From NCBI GenBank assembly GCA_902789725.1, contig CADAPC010000023.1, positions 62,001-126,000 on the forward strand: DNA of 64,000 bases, given 5' to 3'. The number at the start of each line of letters is the position of its first letter. Within the stretch, counting starts at the first letter, position 1. The position numbers and the translations under genes are program-made. Origin of the DNA: an uncultured Bacteroidales bacterium (GTDB lineage Bacteria; Bacteroidota; Bacteroidia; Bacteroidales; Bacteroidaceae). Shown here piece after piece: positions 1 through 9,725 of this stretch. The notes below the pieces were generated by a model that had not been told where the DNA came from, did not search any database, and worked only from the letters and a program-made list of their open reading frames with translations.

Positions 1-1406
1 GCAATGTCGCTGGTATAAACCGTGCGGTAGCCTTTCGACCGTTGGTGGCTGAACATCACCATGAAGTCAGTGTCCCAAGGTTTTACGTCCATGCTGTAGG
101 AACAACCTAAGGCGGTGGTTTTCACGTCGCTCTCGCCTGTGGCAAATTTGTTCAGGTCTTTATTTTCTGTGTAGTTGGCCGACAAGCTGATGTTGTGTCC
201 CAGCATGGGAGTTTCGAACATGTAAGAAGGGGTAAAACTTACACTTGACATGCGGCGATGCACCTTGGTGGTGTCGTTCACGTGGCATGTACCCTTCCGC
301 TGAGTCTGCAAGTAGCCGTTGTAAGAAAGTGCGAGGTTGAAGTGGTTGCCTAAGCGCGTGGAAGCGTTGGCTGCATACACATAGCCGCAGGTGGTGTACA
401 TCTGTTTGTTGGAAAGATTGTCTTCCTGCCCAGAGAATGTGGCAGAGAGAGCCACTTTCCTGAACAGTTGGGTGCTGGCTGTGATGCCAAGGCTGTGGTA
501 GTTGTTGGTCATGTAGTAAGTGCCCAGCGATGTGTAATCGGGCTGAATCATGCGGTAGCTGATGGTGGTGCTGATTCCTGGCAGCGAGAGGTTGGCGTTG
601 ACATCGCCTGCAAACCGCATGAGTGAACTGTATCGTGTGTCAAATATTTTGTCGAAGGAAGTGGTGGTGTGCACCTTTTCGGCGTTTTTGTCTGTGTTGA
701 ACACCGAGGTGGCCACGTTGGCTGTGAGTGAGAGCCAGTTGGTGGGAGTGACGCATCCCTGCAACCCCACAACGAGGTTTTCCTGTGGGGCAATGATGCC
801 GCGCCACTGTTCGTGGAGCGAGCCGAGAATGTCGTAGGCACGAAGCATGTAGAGATCCACGTGGTTCCTGTTGGAACCGTAACCTACTTTGAATCCCCAA
901 CCCATGCGCTTGTATTGGGGAGTGCGTGCGTAAGGATTGGTGGGGTCGTCATTGATGGCTGAGCGCAAGCGTCCGTAGAAGATGCCTCCGCGCCATTGTT
1001 TGTCGTTGTATTCCAATCCGATGCCGTTGAAGGACATGTTCATCACATAGTTGCTGAAACCCATGGATGATTGTCCAAGGTGACCAGTCCAGTTTTTGTA
1101 GGTGGGACTGATGTTGAAGGTGAGGTGCGGATAGTTGAAGTCGAGGTTGTCGTTGCTGTAGAAAAGCGAGAAAGGCATGCTGATGCCATAGATGCTGACG
1201 TTGAGGTTGGCATAAATGACGTTGCTCATGGGGGAACGGTAGCCATCGCCCATCGACGAATAGCGGTAGGTGTTCTGGGTGCCCACTGCTCCTGTAATGA
1301 CTAAGGGGTCGCTTTGGGCTATTTCTGAGATGTTCTGGGCATGCACAACGCAGGAAATGGTCAGAGTGAATGTCAGCAGAGCAGCTTTTATGGATTGTTT
1401 CTGCAT
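1..1406 (-). CDS. Outer-membrane beta-barrel-like protein, C-terminus cut by window edge
   Basis: An open frame of 468 codons runs from an ATG at 1404-1406 to the left edge without a stop, so the protein is partial. The N-terminus is a typical signal peptide (MQKQSIKAALLTFTLTISCV, then VHAQ). The rest is rich in Tyr, Asn, Ser and alternating hydrophobic residues, as in Bacteroidota outer-membrane barrels, with repeated strand-like segments such as SLSANYTE and NLALSYNGYL. I do not recognise a specific family. It lies 136 bp downstream of the 943-residue secreted protein on the same strand, separated by a strong hairpin, so the two may be functionally linked but are probably not fully co-transcribed. 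Exported surface location is inferred from the leader and composition; the function is unknown. Confidence 0.7.
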   Translation of the reverse strand, partial: MQKQSIKAALLTFTLTISCVVHAQNISEIAQSDPLVITGAVGTQNTYRYSSMGDGYRSPMSNVIYANLNVSIYGISMPFSLFYSNDNLDFNYPHLTFNISPTYKNWTGHLGQSSMGFSNYVMNMSFNGIGLEYNDKQWRGGIFYGRLRSAINDDPTNPYARTPQYKRMGWGFKVGYGSNRNHVDLYMLRAYDILGSLHEQWRGIIAPQENLVVGLQGCVTPTNWLSLTANVATSVFNTDKNAEKVHTTTSFDKIFDTRYSSLMRFAGDVNANLSLPGISTTISYRMIQPDYTSLGTYYMTNNYHSLGITASTQLFRKVALSATFSGQEDNLSNKQMYTTCGYVYAANASTRLGNHFNLALSYNGYLQTQRKGTCHVNDTTKVHRRMSSVSFTPSYMFETPMLGHNISLSANYTENKDLNKFATGESDVKTTALGCSYSMDVKPWDTDFMVMFSHQRSKGYRTVYTSDI

Positions 1407-1474
1407 AGTCTTTTCCGTTTTTGACTTAGGGGACCTAAAGAGTGGTTGGGTGTTGAGGTCTTAGGACGGGAAGG

Positions 1475-1526
1475 AAGAAAAAAGGGAAGGAGGACGTGCC
1501 GTGTTGATCAATAGCACGGCACGTCC
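1475..1526 (-). terminator. Intrinsic terminator-like hairpin after the secreted Ig-like protein
   Basis: Perfect 12-bp stem (1492-1503 GGACGTGCCGTG with 1515-1526) and an 11-nt loop. On the minus strand it is followed by a T-rich stretch (complement of 1475-1484). It lies 16 bp past the stop codon at 1543. Confidence 0.75.
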
Positions 1527-1542
1527 ACAGGGTGGATAGTGA

Positions 1543-4374
1543 TTATTTCAAAACTTTCTTTGTGACGAGTTTGCCATTCTCGAGGGTCTTCACGATGTAG
1601 ATGCCGTGAGTCATCTCGCTGACGCGACGTCCGTTCAGGTCGTAGATGCCTTCAGCCTGGATGCCTTGGTTGCCTGCACCTGTTACGGAAGAGATGCCTG
1701 TGGCAATGTCGTGGGTCATTGTGGCAGAGGAGAGGCGAACTGGAGCTTTCACCGAGCCAGCCTTGCTCTGGAATGGGAGGGTCTCGTCCATTTCGTATTC
1801 AGCACCTGTCTCGTTGTCGTAGATGCGGAAGGAAACGGTCTCCTTCGTGTCGGCATGGACGGTGATGAAATACTTGTTGCCAGACAGTTGGCTTTCGCCG
1901 CGGCACTCGCCGTCAACGAATGCGCCAATGGAATAGCGGCTTGCATCCTCAAGGGTTTCTACCTGAGCCACCATGACCATGTTGTTCATGAAGCGCGATG
2001 GGTCATACTGCCAGTGAGAGAGGTTGGTGCGCTGAGGTGCTCCGGCTGGTGCTACAGGACTTAAAACATAGATGTTCTGTGGAAGCTGCGTTTCATCGTT
2101 CCAAGAAATATTGAGACCATTTTCAGCTTCGGTGTAGTACAGGTAGCCCTGTCCATATTCGAAGGTGAAGTTCTCGCTGTTTACCCAAGTGCCGTTGCTG
2201 TATTCGATGAAGCCATTCTTAGAGATGATTTGGTCACCTTCATTGGCGTTGGCAAAAATTTTGCTCAGTTCAGCAAATGAATGGTTGTACGCGTAGGGAT
2301 AAACGAGCCAGTTATAACCCTTTACGAGGCTTACTCTTGCATTGGGCTTGTTGCCGCCCTTGAGTGAGAAGGAAACGTCGCCAGTCACTTTTGCTTTGTA
2401 CATCTCGTTCTCGTCGAGAGCTTCGATATCTCCAAAGATGCCCCATTGTGGGTCGTTGTAGAACAACTGAGTGCAAGAACGCATGTCCAGAAGCTTGCCG
2501 TTGAAATAGTTGTCGTTGTTGAATTCTTCGGCACTTGGAGCCGATTCGTCATTCTGGTAGATGGACAGCCAGTTCCAACCTTCCTTCAGCGAGTAGTCGG
2601 CTGCTACATCGATTTGCTGTGGGTCGCTCATGATGAGTTCACCTTTCTGGACCTGAATGTCCAGGGTGCCATACGTGTAAGGAGTGACTTGCCACTGCAG
2701 ACGGTCCTCAGAGAGTGCAATCACTTGGGCGGCTATCCAAGTCTCGTTGTTCAGGTTCATGTTGACGGCTGTCAGGTTGATGTCGCTGGCTTCGAAGGTG
2801 GCATCGGCAGGGTCGGGGGTGAGCGTTACGGTGAACGGAGCGAATCGCACCGCCTCGGTGGGCATGTCGAGGGCGAAGCCAGTCAGTGGCACTTCCACAA
2901 TCACGGTGATGTTGGCGGGTGCCACATCGGGGTAGGTGGCAGAGGAAATGCTCACGGTGGTGCTGCCTGCTTTCAGCGCTGCACCATTGGCACTGACGAT
3001 GGTGGCGTCGGTGGGTGTGTAAGTGAGGTCAGCATCGCTTACATTGGCTGGAGTGAGAATGACCAGATTTTCTATTTGTCCCCAAACCTTGGCATCGCCT
3101 TTGGTTACGGTGAGGGAAGTTTGGCTGACAGCGATGCTCTTGAGGGGGTTGGTGACGGTGACGCGGATGGTCTTCTCGTTGCTGCCATTCTCGTCGGTGG
3201 CTACGGTAATATCGACGGTTCCTGCTCCTACAGCCACACCTTGAGCATTCACCACACTGTAATCGGGTGCTGCGGGTGTCGGGGCGAATCCCACTACGAG
3301 GTTGGCTTTGTCGTAAGTGGCATCGGCGGGATTGAGCATGACGGCTTCGCGTACAAGGGCGAACACATCATCGCCCACTGTGGCACTCAGCATGTCGGGA
3401 GCCACAATGCCTTCCAACGGAATGATGACGTTGACGGTGAAGGTGATGCTCGACTCGGGGTTGGCATTCAGTGTCACAGTGACAGTGGTGGTACCTACTT
3501 TCTGAGCAATGGCGTTAGCATCGACAATGCTGGTGTTGCCGCTGGTGTAGGTGACGGAATGGTCTTCGGTGTTGCTGATGGTGAAATACTGTGGAAGAAT
3601 GCGCTTCAAGTCATTGCCCTGGTTGACAGTGATTTCTTGCGTCTGCCCAGCAAAATTGATGATTGGAAGTCCATTCACCATTACTTGGAAACGGAAGAAG
3701 TTATTGCCGCCAGCATTGGCTGTCAAGCCGATGGCAGGACCTGCTTCGGCACCAGCTTCTGGCGTGATGGCTGTAGCTGTAATCTGGCCATTGGCGATGG
3801 TGAAGTAGTTGGCCGATTCATTGGTTTGATAACCCCATTCCACTGTTGGAGGTGTGGCATTCTCAGGGGTAATTCCCAAGAAGGGGTACAAATCCTTGGT
3901 CTCACCAATGGTAAGGGTGATGGGGTTGACTAAATTAAAAGATGTGATGGGCACCAGGTTGATGGTGAAGGGGTAAGAGTAAGTTTCGCCGTTGAACACC
4001 GCATTCTTGGCTGGTGTTGGCTCATACACATAACCCATGCTGGTGTCGTACACTTTGAAAGAAATGGGTGCGTTAGCCGTTTTTTCATCAGTCGAACCAC
4101 GCACGATGAGTTGGTAGTAGGCTAAACCCTCTTTGGAGTAGGAGATGCGGGTGGCGGTGGCGCGGCACTGTTCCACACCGTTGACGGTGATGAAGGCAGC
4201 TACTTCGTATTTTCCTCCGTCAGAAGCGGGGGCATAATTCACCCCGTTTTCTTGAAGGCATACAAGAACAGGCGTTCTTTCTGAGTAGGCATTGCTACTT
4301 GCAGCCGTCCACTTTTGTGCATAGATTGCCACTGAAGACAATAATGCCACAAATGCGAATAGAATTTTTTTCAT
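1543..4374 (-). CDS. Large secreted protein with bacterial Ig-like repeats and a type IX-like C-terminal tail
   Basis: 943 residues with an N-terminal signal peptide (MKKILFAFVALLSSVAIYAQ). From about residue 150 to 570 there are several repeats of roughly 80 residues with Ig-like (BIG2-type) signatures, such as 'ITLTIGETKDLYP', 'TVTKGDAKVWGQ' and 'AGTVDITVATDENG'. The C-terminal 45 residues (EGIYDLNGRRVSEMTHGIYI, then KTLENGKLVTKKVLK) match the pattern of Por/type IX secretion sorting tails in Prevotella, so the protein is probably exported through T9SS and held at the surface or released. A -7 promoter box lies about 55 bp upstream. No enzyme domain is visible; an adhesion or structural role is a guess. 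The start is supported by the leader. Confidence 0.75.
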   Translation of the reverse strand: MKKILFAFVALLSSVAIYAQKWTAASSNAYSERTPVLVCLQENGVNYAPASDGGKYEVAAFITVNGVEQCRATATRISYSKEGLAYYQLIVRGSTDEKTANAPISFKVYDTSMGYVYEPTPAKNAVFNGETYSYPFTINLVPITSFNLVNPITLTIGETKDLYPFLGITPENATPPTVEWGYQTNESANYFTIANGQITATAITPEAGAEAGPAIGLTANAGGNNFFRFQVMVNGLPIINFAGQTQEITVNQGNDLKRILPQYFTISNTEDHSVTYTSGNTSIVDANAIAQKVGTTTVTVTLNANPESSITFTVNVIIPLEGIVAPDMLSATVGDDVFALVREAVMLNPADATYDKANLVVGFAPTPAAPDYSVVNAQGVAVGAGTVDITVATDENGSNEKTIRVTVTNPLKSIAVSQTSLTVTKGDAKVWGQIENLVILTPANVSDADLTYTPTDATIVSANGAALKAGSTTVSISSATYPDVAPANITVIVEVPLTGFALDMPTEAVRFAPFTVTLTPDPADATFEASDINLTAVNMNLNNETWIAAQVIALSEDRLQWQVTPYTYGTLDIQVQKGELIMSDPQQIDVAADYSLKEGWNWLSIYQNDESAPSAEEFNNDNYFNGKLLDMRSCTQLFYNDPQWGIFGDIEALDENEMYKAKVTGDVSFSLKGGNKPNARVSLVKGYNWLVYPYAYNHSFAELSKIFANANEGDQIISKNGFIEYSNGTWVNSENFTFEYGQGYLYYTEAENGLNISWNDETQLPQNIYVLSPVAPAGAPQRTNLSHWQYDPSRFMNNMVMVAQVETLEDASRYSIGAFVDGECRGESQLSGNKYFITVHADTKETVSFRIYDNETGAEYEMDETLPFQSKAGSVKAPVRLSSATMTHDIATGISSVTGAGNQGIQAEGIYDLNGRRVSEMTHGIYIVKTLENGKLVTKKVLK

Positions 4375-4427
4375 AGGTAAAACAATTAAGTGAATAATGA
4401 TATTTAATTTAAGTAGTAATTCGGTTG

Positions 4428-4435
4428 CAAAGGTA
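4428..4435 (-). promoter_or_regulatory. -7 promoter box (TACCTTTG) of the secreted Ig-like protein
   Basis: On the minus strand the box reads TACCTTTG, matching the Bacteroidota -7 consensus TAnnTTTG. No clear -33 TTTG is present. It predicts a leader of roughly 50 nt. Confidence 0.6.
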
Positions 4436-4523
4436 CGTTTTATTTACTGAAGGGAAATTAGCATTTCGTCAAAAAAACTTAACATTTCGTGTAAAATACT
4501 TCAAAAAATTAAACATTGTTAAC

Positions 4524-6350
4524 CTATCCGCTTTTTTCCTTGTTCAATTTGTACTGTGAGGGAGTAATGCCAAAAGTGTTCTTGAAGCTGCGTGTGAACG
4601 ATGGGGCATCGTTGTAAGCACAGAGTATTGCCACCTCGGCAATGGTGAGTTCTTGGCGTTCGAGTAGTTGACAGGCTCGTTTCATGCGGATGTTTTGGAT
4701 GAAAGCCTGTGGTGTCTCTCCTGTGGTGCTGGTGAGGCGCCCGCGGAACTGGTAGAGGCTCATGCTCATTTCTTTAGCCACAGAAGCAGCATCTACCTGT
4801 CCTTCGTTGATGAGTCGGTTGGCAATTTCGGAGGCTTTTGACAGGAAGGTTTGGTCGGCCTCGCTGAGCATCGGCTCACTGGGCTTATTGGCTTCATCGG
4901 TCTCATGGGTCTCATCGGACTTATAAGCCTCATAGTCCTTATGTGGCTCATGGGATTGTGCCAGCATGGCGTGGTCGTACTCGATGTTGAGTTGGCGATA
5001 GCTTTGGCGCAGTTGAGTGATGTCGGAGGTGAGGTGAGCATTGAGGTCTTTTTGTTCATGGTGGCGACGGTTCATCACCCACCACACCACTATCAGCAAG
5101 GCAAGCAGGAGGGTGGTGGCAAGGATGCCAATGAGGATGGCCCAATGTTTGGCTTCGCGCTCCTCGGCATTTTCCATTTGTAACCAGTCGTTGCCAAACT
5201 CGGCATTGTATTTTGCCAGGCATTCGGCCGACACATTATTATATATAGAGTCCCTCAATGCGTTGAAAGCATCGAGTTCGCGTTTGGCTTCGTCGGGGTT
5301 CATCTTCCAGAGGGTTTCGTACAAGCCTCGATGGGCTTGCAGTTCGTTGGCCATATCGCCCAAGGAGGAGAAGATTTGTGCAGCTTCGCGGTAGTAAGGC
5401 ACAGCTTCTGCGGAGCGTTGTTGCATGCGCAGCACCTGACCCATTTTGTTGCAGCTGATGCCTAAGGACTGCTGTTCGTCTTCTTTGCGGAAGATGGGAA
5501 TGATTTCAGTCAACACGCGTTCGGCTTCTGCGTAGCGTTGAAGTCCGATGAGGACAGAGGCTTTTTGAGCCAAGCGGATGGTGGCTTTCGACAGGCGGCC
5601 TGCTTGCTTGTCGAGCTGATAGGCTGCATCGGCGTAGGTTAAAGCTTCTTCATCTTTCCCTTGGGCATGATAGATTTCAGAGGCCATGCCTTGCAGTATG
5701 GCCAGCAGGGCGGTGTTGTCCGTGGGGCTTACCAGTTCGATGCCTCGCAACACGTAAGGCTCTGCTTCCTTTGGTTGCTGAGCAGAGAGGTAAATGCCTG
5801 CTAACGTGTTGAGGCTACTGCCTTGCCGCTCTGCGTCGCCTGAGCGTTTGTCAAGTTCATAAACTTGTTTGGCATAGCTGATGGCTTGGATGTAGTCGCT
5901 GGTCCGCACGTGGATGATGGCGAGCAGGTTGAGGCAGTCGGCTTGCACGCTTTCCGTGTGGATGAGCGGTAAGGCTTCGCGGGCATAATGGTCGGCTTTG
6001 TCGTACTCGCCCACATCGTAGAACCATTCGGCTGCCCAGTACCACACCTGCTGGCGCAGGGTGTCAAGCCCGTCTTGTGGGGAGAATTGAATCGGCTCGT
6101 CCAAAAAGGTCAGCTGGTGCAGCTCGTCCAAAAAGGTGTTGGCTGAAGAAGCTGATGGCTCTTTTTCGAATGCCGTCAGCAGTCGCTCCACCTGCTCCTC
6201 TTCAGCCCAAAGGGATGTGCTGAACGTGAGCATAAGGAATAACGCAAAACCTCTCAAAGCGTCAGAAAGATGCTTCAATCTGCGTGGGAGGGGAAAAAGT
6301 GATAGGTTAGTACCCCCCATGTGAAAGTTGCCATTTAAGTAGGAATCCAT
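4524..6350 (-). CDS. Membrane TPR protein with C-terminal AraC-type DNA-binding domain
   Basis: About 608 residues from the ATG at 6348-6350; the frame could also open at a GTG two codons earlier or at a later Met. Order: a signal or anchor segment (LSDALRGFALFLMLTFSTSL), a tetratricopeptide-like helical region of about 350 residues, one transmembrane helix (HWAILIGILATTLLLALLIV), a coiled linker, and a C-terminal AraC/XylS helix-turn-helix (RACQLLERQELTIAEVAILC, ending GITPSQYKL). This layout is known in Bacteroidales as a periplasmic-sensor, cytoplasmic-HTH transcription factor. Signal and targets are unknown; the nearby GH43/esterase and surface-protein genes are candidates by position. 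The linker holds an odd low-complexity stretch of Glu/Asp/His/Lys (roughly HEPHKDYEAYKSDETHETDE). Confidence 0.75.
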   Translation of the reverse strand: MDSYLNGNFHMGGTNLSLFPLPRRLKHLSDALRGFALFLMLTFSTSLWAEEEQVERLLTAFEKEPSASSANTFLDELHQLTFLDEPIQFSPQDGLDTLRQQVWYWAAEWFYDVGEYDKADHYAREALPLIHTESVQADCLNLLAIIHVRTSDYIQAISYAKQVYELDKRSGDAERQGSSLNTLAGIYLSAQQPKEAEPYVLRGIELVSPTDNTALLAILQGMASEIYHAQGKDEEALTYADAAYQLDKQAGRLSKATIRLAQKASVLIGLQRYAEAERVLTEIIPIFRKEDEQQSLGISCNKMGQVLRMQQRSAEAVPYYREAAQIFSSLGDMANELQAHRGLYETLWKMNPDEAKRELDAFNALRDSIYNNVSAECLAKYNAEFGNDWLQMENAEEREAKHWAILIGILATTLLLALLIVVWWVMNRRHHEQKDLNAHLTSDITQLRQSYRQLNIEYDHAMLAQSHEPHKDYEAYKSDETHETDEANKPSEPMLSEADQTFLSKASEIANRLINEGQVDAASVAKEMSMSLYQFRGRLTSTTGETPQAFIQNIRMKRACQLLERQELTIAEVAILCAYNDAPSFTRSFKNTFGITPSQYKLNKEKSG

Positions 6351-6378
6351 TAACACTCTGTTGATGCTTTTTCATGGC

Positions 6379-6410
6379 CAAAGGTACTGATTTTTCTCTT
6401 TTTTAACAAA
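6379..6410 (-). promoter_or_regulatory. Promoter of the TPR/AraC regulator
   Basis: Minus-strand TTTG (6407-6410), 20-bp spacer, TACCTTTG (6379-6386): a full match to the Bacteroidota -33/-7 consensus. Transcription would begin about 25 nt before the ATG at 6350, which supports that start. Confidence 0.8.
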
Positions 6411-6679
6411 ATTTTCAGTTTCTTTTTCTGCTTTTCCACCCACTTTTCTTTCCTTTAGGGATTTTCTGGACACAAAAGTTTTGATTTCCGCTGGAAGAAA
6501 AAAGTCATTATTCTTCGCTATAAAAGTTTTTTCTCTTTGATGCAAATGTTCTTTATGTAGGGAAAGGAAGTTTTTCTGTGGCATGGAAATAATTTTCATG
6601 GACGCTAAAATGTATTTCAAAGCCATTGAAATAGATTTCAGCGACTTTGAAATGGTGTTGTCTCCCTATCGATAAAAGT
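6411..6679 (-). other. A-rich non-coding stretch between regulator and GH43 gene
   Basis: With its neighbours this is part of a gap of about 440 bp. No ORF with recognisable content exists on either strand. It is rich in A/T runs and short imperfect repeats of GAAA/TTTC type (for example 'gaaatagatttcagcgactt'). Apart from the regulator promoter and the GH43 terminator I see nothing specific. Confidence 0.4.
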
Positions 6680-6717
6680 TTCTTCCGCGACTGGAATGAA
6701 TTTCTGTCGCGGAAGAA
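6674..6717 (-). terminator. Terminator-like hairpin after the GH43 gene
   Basis: Perfect 12-bp stem TTCTTCCGCGAC (6680-6691) with GTCGCGGAAGAA (6706-6717), 14-nt loop, followed on the minus strand by AACTTTTATC. It lies 81 bp past the GH43 stop. Confidence 0.65.
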
Positions 6718-6797
6718 GCTGTTTGTGAGTAGAGGGGTAGAAGTATTCTTGTGGCGGATGCTGTTGTGGGTGTGCTTCTCTGAAAAGAAAAGTTTCC

Positions 6798-9683
6798 CTA
6801 TCGGATGAAGATTTTGCGCCCATTGTGCAGGTAGATGCCTGGACGTGTGGGCTTTGCAATTTCGCGTCCTGTGAGGTCGAACCACTTGCCCGGGCTGAGT
6901 GGAGGAGTGCCAGAGGCGGCTTGAGTGGGGAGAGCGAAGATGGACGACGTGGAGGATGGCGTGAAATTGTTCACTTGCCTCTCCATGGCGTAGAGGGCTT
7001 TGATATCGTCGGCAGTGAGGGCTCGATCGTAAATGAGCAAGTCGTCGTAGTGGGCTTCGGCTGAGGCTATGCCGTTGCCGATGCCGAGCGAGAAGTACTT
7101 GGCTTTGGCAATGGTGGCGAGCACTTTCTGCATGTCGAAGGTGTCGATGCTTTTGCCTGCGGTGGAGGCGAAGGTGCGAGTGCGGCGGATGCCGTTGACG
7201 TACGTGTCGATGCCGGTGGGGTGGACGACTACGGTGACGAGCCGCCACTCTCCTGCGGTGATGACGGCACTGGGCGAACGGGGGTAGTTGATGGCGAAGG
7301 TGTCGGTTTGGTTGGTGTAGCCAATGTATGTGTTGAGGGTGAGGAAGAGCCGTTCCTGGTTGGTGGAGAGGGTGGGAAGGTTGGAAGTGAATGCCCAGGC
7401 GGTGCCGAAGAGGTCGTTGGCGTCGCCGCGCTTCATCCAGGCACTGATGGTGATGCCTTCAAGGTCGGTGCGTCCTTCGAGCGGATTGGGCATGCGCACG
7501 TAGCTGCCGTTGCTCAGGGCGTGTGTGCCTCCGTTGATGTGGACAACCTGCCCAATGCGAAGGCCGTCCTCCGTGAGGTGGGGGGCGGTGCCGTTTGTCT
7601 GCTTGGAGAGGCTGCCTCGCTCAGCTTCGTTGTAGGCATTGGTGATGGGCTTCTCATCGAAGGCGTAATAGGCAACGATGCCTGAAAGACAGTCGCCTGT
7701 CAGCGGGTCGGCTTTCGTAGTGCGCACAGAGTAATTCTTTTCATATACGTAGTTCTCGGCTGCAATGCGGTTGGTGAGTGTAAGGTTGGCCACCGTGTCG
7801 GCAGGGTTGAACTTGCCTGTGCTGGTGATGATGCTTGGCTGGGAGGAGAACCACTCGTTGGTGGCTCCGTACAGGGGAGTGGTGGTGAAGTCGATGTGGG
7901 TGTTGATGGTGGTTCCAGGGCTGACGGGGGGAGTGTATTTCTTCACGTTGTAGGCGACGGCATACTGGGGCAGCACTTTGTAGGCCCAGAGCATCAGGCC
8001 GTTGCGGGAGGCGGCGGTGAGGCCGATGGCCTTGAGGGTGGTGTCGTCGATGGTTTGCCCAACAACTACGCCTTCGTAGGTGACTCCCGACACGGTGAGG
8101 TGGATGTAGGCTGTGCCGTCTTTCATGGCCCAGGTGCCTTTGTAGGAACCGTTTATTTTGCCGTCGGCTGTAAGAGTGACAGTGGAGGGGGTGGCAATGG
8201 CGAGGGCTTCGTTGTTGAGTCCGAAGCGATGGATGAGCAGCTGGTACTCTCCCACCATTTGCTCAGGAGTAAACTCGCTGCGAGCTTTGATGTCGGCAGT
8301 GGTGACGGTTTCGCCGTTGAACTCCATTGGGGCGGAAAGCAGGTAACCGTTTTCGCTGGTGAAAAGCTGGTGAACACGGTTCTGGAACCATTCGTTGCCT
8401 GTGTTGAAGCGGGTGTGATAGACCAGGAAGGCTCTGCCTTTGTCATCGACAATGGCGGAGTTGTGCCCCTGTGCCACTTCGCCGTTGGTTTGGAAGTTCC
8501 ATTTCCCAAAGGCTCCCACAAGCAGGTTGCCTCGTTGAGGACTGTCGTTGGGGCCGTAATTGAGCAGGTAGCGGTTGAAAATGGCATTCTCCCCCGAGTT
8601 GTCGAGGTAGGGGCCGTCGGGATTTTTGCTTCGGAAAGTGCGCATGGTGTAGCCTCTGGCAGCTTCGAGTCCGCCGTAAGTGACGAAGAGGTAGTAGTAG
8701 TCGTCAATGTGCTGGATGTAGGCGCCTTCGCCCGACACATAGTAACCACCAGCAATTTGTGTGCCGAAGTAGGGGTCGCTTAATGGATGTCCGCCGCCAT
8801 CGGTCTTGACGGGATAGGTGGTGGTGTAGTCGCGCAGGCCGTTCTCTTCGTTTAGTTTCAGGATGAAGATGCCTCCGCTCCAAGATCCATAGCACATCCA
8901 CAGCTGCCCTTCTTCGTCGTAGAAGACGCAGGGGTCAATGGCATGGGGCATGTAGTCGCCCCAACGTTCTCCAAGGTTGTAACGGGCTGGCAGGGCGGAT
9001 TGGGTGCCTATCACCAGTTCGAGGTCGGTGAGTTTCCATGAGATTTTGGGGTCGGACATGTTGCGGAAGCCTGTATAGACCACAGGGCCTTGATAAACGT
9101 AAGGTCCTTCGATGTTATTGGATGTCAGCAAAATGATGGTGGAATTCCAGCGTGTTCCGTTCAAACTGAGGTAGAGGCACCATTTCTCCATCTTCTTGTT
9201 CCATATGATGTCGGGTGCCCACATGTTGCCTGCTACAGTCCAAGCTGAACCGTTGTTGTTGTTGACGGCGCAGCTCCAGGCGGCTGCGTCGAAGTTGCCA
9301 AAAGTCGCTTCGGTCGGCACGCCGTTCTTCAGCACAGTAACCTTCTTGGTCATGTTGGTGTGGAAGGCATTGTTGAAGTTGGTGGCAGTCACGCTGCCGC
9401 CTGCACTCTGAACACCAAACTCCCTGCTGTTATCCACTCCGCTCCAGTTGCGCAGGTCGGTTGTGCGAGCTATGGCATTGTGGGAACCGAATATGTAGTA
9501 GGAGCCTTTGCGGTCCCAAACTATGCTGGGGTCGTGAACTCCGGGGTAGGACTTGAACGAACTGGTGTAGAGTTTATTGATGTCGGCTTGGGTTAGGTAA
9601 ACAGTGTCTGATTCTTGCTCCTGGGCTTGCAAGGGAAAGGACGTGAGACTCATGAACGTGGCAAAGGCGAGAATATTTTTCAT
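6798..9683 (-). CDS. GH43 family endo-arabinanase/arabinosidase with C-terminal LamG-like domain
   Basis: 961 residues. After a signal peptide (to about residue 20) comes a five-bladed GH43 domain with the three expected carboxylates in context: D51 in VHDPSIVWD (base), D250 in AIDPCVFYDEEG (pKa-setting) and E319 in VSGEGAYIQHIDDYYYLF (acid). A small beta domain follows (about 470-580, typical of extracellular endo-1,5-arabinanases), then a LamG/concanavalin-like domain (about 690-900, 'EGITISAWMKRGDAND'), then a short tail (WFDLTGREIAKPTRPGIYLH) resembling type IX sorting ends. Predicted action: cleavage of arabinan or arabinose side chains of pectin outside the cell. It sits 42 bp behind the carboxylesterase, so the two probably form an operon. 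Exact linkage specificity cannot be read from sequence. Confidence 0.88.
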   Translation of the reverse strand: MKNILAFATFMSLTSFPLQAQEQESDTVYLTQADINKLYTSSFKSYPGVHDPSIVWDRKGSYYIFGSHNAIARTTDLRNWSGVDNSREFGVQSAGGSVTATNFNNAFHTNMTKKVTVLKNGVPTEATFGNFDAAAWSCAVNNNNGSAWTVAGNMWAPDIIWNKKMEKWCLYLSLNGTRWNSTIILLTSNNIEGPYVYQGPVVYTGFRNMSDPKISWKLTDLELVIGTQSALPARYNLGERWGDYMPHAIDPCVFYDEEGQLWMCYGSWSGGIFILKLNEENGLRDYTTTYPVKTDGGGHPLSDPYFGTQIAGGYYVSGEGAYIQHIDDYYYLFVTYGGLEAARGYTMRTFRSKNPDGPYLDNSGENAIFNRYLLNYGPNDSPQRGNLLVGAFGKWNFQTNGEVAQGHNSAIVDDKGRAFLVYHTRFNTGNEWFQNRVHQLFTSENGYLLSAPMEFNGETVTTADIKARSEFTPEQMVGEYQLLIHRFGLNNEALAIATPSTVTLTADGKINGSYKGTWAMKDGTAYIHLTVSGVTYEGVVVGQTIDDTTLKAIGLTAASRNGLMLWAYKVLPQYAVAYNVKKYTPPVSPGTTINTHIDFTTTPLYGATNEWFSSQPSIITSTGKFNPADTVANLTLTNRIAAENYVYEKNYSVRTTKADPLTGDCLSGIVAYYAFDEKPITNAYNEAERGSLSKQTNGTAPHLTEDGLRIGQVVHINGGTHALSNGSYVRMPNPLEGRTDLEGITISAWMKRGDANDLFGTAWAFTSNLPTLSTNQERLFLTLNTYIGYTNQTDTFAINYPRSPSAVITAGEWRLVTVVVHPTGIDTYVNGIRRTRTFASTAGKSIDTFDMQKVLATIAKAKYFSLGIGNGIASAEAHYDDLLIYDRALTADDIKALYAMERQVNNFTPSSTSSIFALPTQAASGTPPLSPGKWFDLTGREIAKPTRPGIYLHNGRKIFIR

Positions 9684-9725
9684 GATGAGGCTGTTAAGAG
9701 GGGTTAAAAAGTTAAAAGTCCTGTC

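Noticed and set aside
2446-3933. 495-codon open frame on the plus strand
   Set aside because: It is antisense to the secreted Ig-like protein, has skewed Gly/Val/Cys composition and no domain; a shadow of the real gene.
6553-7248. 231-codon Arg/His-rich open frame
   Set aside because: Overlaps the end of the GH43 gene in another frame; low-complexity shadow composition.
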